A stretch of DNA of 64,000 bases from Flavobacterium sp. LHD-85 (GTDB lineage: Bacteria; Bacteroidota; Bacteroidia; Flavobacteriales; Flavobacteriaceae), in contig NZ_JAVFVR010000009.1 in the NCBI RefSeq assembly GCF_030929595.1, positions 124,001-188,000 of the forward strand. The letters run 5' to 3'. The translations under genes were made by a program, and so were the position numbers. The notes beneath the pieces are model-generated. The model was not told the DNA's origin and did no database searches. It saw only the letters and a program-made list of their open reading frames with translations. Below are positions 62,624 through 64,000 of the stretch, in pieces. The stretch's first letter is position 1. Every line of letters begins with the position of its first letter.

Positions 62624-63097
62624 TTATTTTTGCCAGTCTTTATAAGGATTTTTGCTTAAATAAGCATTATAATATCTTTCATCGTTTGTTACTTCCTCTC
62701 CTAGCCATTCTGGCTTTTCAAAAGTTTCATCCTCCGAATTTAATTCAATTTCAGCCATTACCAAGCCTTCATTTTCGCCATAAAATTCATCTACTTCAAA
62801 TACATGATCGCCAGATTTTATTTCATAACGCGTTTTTTCAATTTTCCCTCTTTCGCATAATTTCAAAAGTTCCTGAGCTTCATCAAGCGGGATTTCATTC
62901 TCCCATTCAAAACGAGACATACCGCCACTATGGCTTATTCCTTTTATGGTTATAAACCCTTTGTGACCTTTAATCCTAACCCTAACCGTACGCTCAGGAG
63001 CAGAACTCAAATACCCTTGAGCAATCTTATTCTGAGTAAAAGCTTGATTCTTGTAAACGTCAGATTTTACAAGAAACTTTCTTTCTATTTCAACCAT
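62624..63097 (-). CDS. CYTH-domain (triphosphate tunnel) protein
   Basis: A 157-residue CYTH protein. The signature EIERKF (ExExK) is at residues 3-8, with RTVRVRIKG, FITIKGI and RFEWENEIPLDEAQELL as barrel strands and VFEVDEFYGENEGLVMAEIEL near the end. Such tunnel enzymes hydrolyse inorganic triphosphate or related phosphates. It is coupled to ypdA by a 1-nt gap, an uncommon pairing. Confidence 0.92.
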   Translation of the reverse strand: MVEIERKFLVKSDVYKNQAFTQNKIAQGYLSSAPERTVRVRIKGHKGFITIKGISHSGGMSRFEWENEIPLDEAQELLKLCERGKIEKTRYEIKSGDHVFEVDEFYGENEGLVMAEIELNSEDETFEKPEWLGEEVTNDERYYNAYLSKNPYKDWQK

Positions 63098-63358
63098 TTT
63101 TATTCTAGATTATTTTTTATGCAAGTTACTCATTTTAATCAAGCCTTTTAGTTTATAAAAAATGAAAAATATGTTAATTCATTCTTTTTATCAAACAGTA
63201 AAAAGAATCAAAATAACTGATTATTAACATCTTGCAATCATTATTTTAAGTAATTTTGATAGAATCCAATCCTCAATAAACAGTTAGTTATCAATCTAAA
63301 ACATTTTTTACGCATAACTAAAAAACTTACTACAATTTAAACTCTAAAATAGAAGATC

Positions 63359-63883
63359 ATGAATGTACCTTATATTGCAATACCGATAGCACTAGGTGTA
63401 ATCTGTGGGATTTTAGGTTACATACTAGGTAAAATTACTTTTAAGAATGACAATTCACTTTCAGCATCTCTTCAAGCCGATTTAGATGTCTGTAAAGCTC
63501 ATACACGAAATTTAAACACAAGAATCTTAAAATTAGAAGCTGAACTGGCGACAAAAAACAAAACAGCAGTTCCTGAAATAATTCCTTTTGAGCCCAAATT
63601 AGCTTCAAATGCATTAGGAAAAAAAATAAAAGAAAATGATTTAAAAATAGTAGAAGGAATTGGCCCTAAAATAGAATCTTTATTTGTTAAAGCAGGAATA
63701 AAAACGTGGCAAAATCTGTCACAGGCATCCACCGAAAAATTGCAATCAATCTTAGATTCTGGTGGAGAAAACTATGCCATGCATAATCCGAGCACTTGGG
63801 CCAAACAAGCATTAATGGCTTATCAAGGAAAATGGATGGAATTGAAAGATTGGCAAGATAGTCTATTGGGCGGAAAAGAGTGA
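63359..63883 (+). CDS. Membrane-anchored helix-hairpin-helix protein
   Basis: A 174-residue protein. An N-terminal membrane anchor (YIAIPIALGVICGILGYILG) is followed by a coiled-coil stretch (LDVCKAHTRNLNTRILKLEA). A helix-hairpin-helix domain follows (DLKIVEGIGPKIESLFVKAG, then WQNLSQASTEKLQSIL), of the H3TH/DUF4332-like type. It may tether DNA or proteins to the membrane. It is a single gene, ending just before a palindrome-rich gap. Confidence 0.85.
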   Translation: MNVPYIAIPIALGVICGILGYILGKITFKNDNSLSASLQADLDVCKAHTRNLNTRILKLEAELATKNKTAVPEIIPFEPKLASNALGKKIKENDLKIVEGIGPKIESLFVKAGIKTWQNLSQASTEKLQSILDSGGENYAMHNPSTWAKQALMAYQGKWMELKDWQDSLLGGKE

Positions 63884-63895
63884 AAAGAAGACACT

Positions 63896-63965
63896 AAGTT
63901 TCTAAGATACTGAGATGCTAAGATTTTACTTTTTGAGACTTAGGAGCTTAGTATCTTAGAAACTT
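63896..63965. repeat. Inverted repeat AAGTTTCTAAG...CTTAGAAACTT
   Basis: Imperfect arms of about 27 bp (63896-63922 and 63939-63965) with CTAAGATACTGAGATGCTAAG on the left and CTTAGGAGCTTAGTATCTTAG on the right. It probably terminates the upstream gene. The same AAACTTAG/CTTAGAA vocabulary recurs at about 11777-11808. Confidence 0.8.
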
Positions 63966-64000
63966 GACCATTTCTTAGAAGCATTGTACCAAAGCTGGCC

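Noticed and set aside
63956..64000. Possible 3' end of a leftward gene at the right edge
   Set aside because: A minus-strand frame ends at 63956-63958, but only 14 codons are visible and they overlap a repeat arm. Too little to call.
1..64000. CRISPR array, prophage or integrated element
   Set aside because: No regularly spaced direct repeats with unique spacers, no integrase, transposase or phage structural gene, and no attachment-site duplication next to the tRNA genes.

Overview
The window reads as chromosomal DNA of a Bacteroidota species, most likely Flavobacterium. It is AT-rich and Shine-Dalgarno motifs are weak. Several promoters match the Bacteroidota pattern TTG-N19-TAnnTTTG (19727, 36178 and both tRNA-Val genes). 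The tRNA genes do not encode CCA. Many gene families are typical of flavobacteria: an E1 alpha/beta fusion dehydrogenase, a long signal peptidase I with extra N-terminal membrane helices, a short-type arginine decarboxylase and a deoxyhypusine-synthase-like protein. I see no transposase, integrase, phage gene, CRISPR array or rRNA. The left edge cuts a DEAD-box helicase gene.

Layout. 1-4.8 kb: two helicases, a DUF6155 protein and a DUF3817/MscS pair. 5-8 kb: small hypothetical genes, a Crp/Fnr regulator and a zinc-free MDR oxidoreductase. 8-16 kb: fused 2-oxoacid dehydrogenase E1, a 2OG-Fe(II) oxygenase, a SUI1 protein, a four-gene set (nucleoside phosphorylase, DinB, VOC, DUF4265), and a substrate-binding protein lacking a signal peptide beside a membrane transglutaminase. 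16-27 kb is an accessory-like stretch: ABC-F ATPase, Ntn hydrolase, an ArsR-SRPBCC-DoxX-DUF4256 operon, VOC proteins, a ChrB-AraC fusion, a short endonuclease V, a serine hydrolase and a SpoT-like HD hydrolase. 27-36 kb: a second Crp/Fnr gene with an MBL hydrolase, a secreted HExxH protein with a coupled partner, an ECF sigma factor, signal peptidase I, tRNA-Tyr and two tandem tRNA-Val genes. 36-50 kb is mostly housekeeping: MsbA-like exporter, proline dehydrogenase, aroB, speA, the DHS-like gene, RecQ, PEP carboxylase and an Lrp/AsnC regulator. 50-64 kb: an M14 carboxypeptidase facing an XRE regulator, a spermidine-synthase-like/M23/lipoprotein cluster, an APC permease, a class-V aminotransferase, MsrA, SelO, YpdA, a CYTH protein and a helix-hairpin-helix membrane protein.

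Working relations. Arginine decarboxylase and the DHS-like enzyme form a polyamine locus that lacks an adjacent agmatinase. MsrA and YpdA point to thiol and redox repair. The ArsR operon carries its own promoter and paired operator-like repeats. The strongest candidate for undescribed regulation is the 312-bp divergent region between the M14 carboxypeptidase and the XRE gene (51187-51498). It and the XRE start codon hold five copies of a TTTACA-N2-TGTAAA-type palindrome, two of them sitting on -7 boxes and one on the ATG. A second candidate is a TTGAC-N4/6-GTCAA palindrome found directly after both Crp/Fnr genes.

Intergenic DNA is rich in long inverted repeats between gene ends (for example 8012-8150 with a sister copy at 14023-14164, and 57486, 59794, 61551, 63896) and in one array of four short palindromes (21524-21694).
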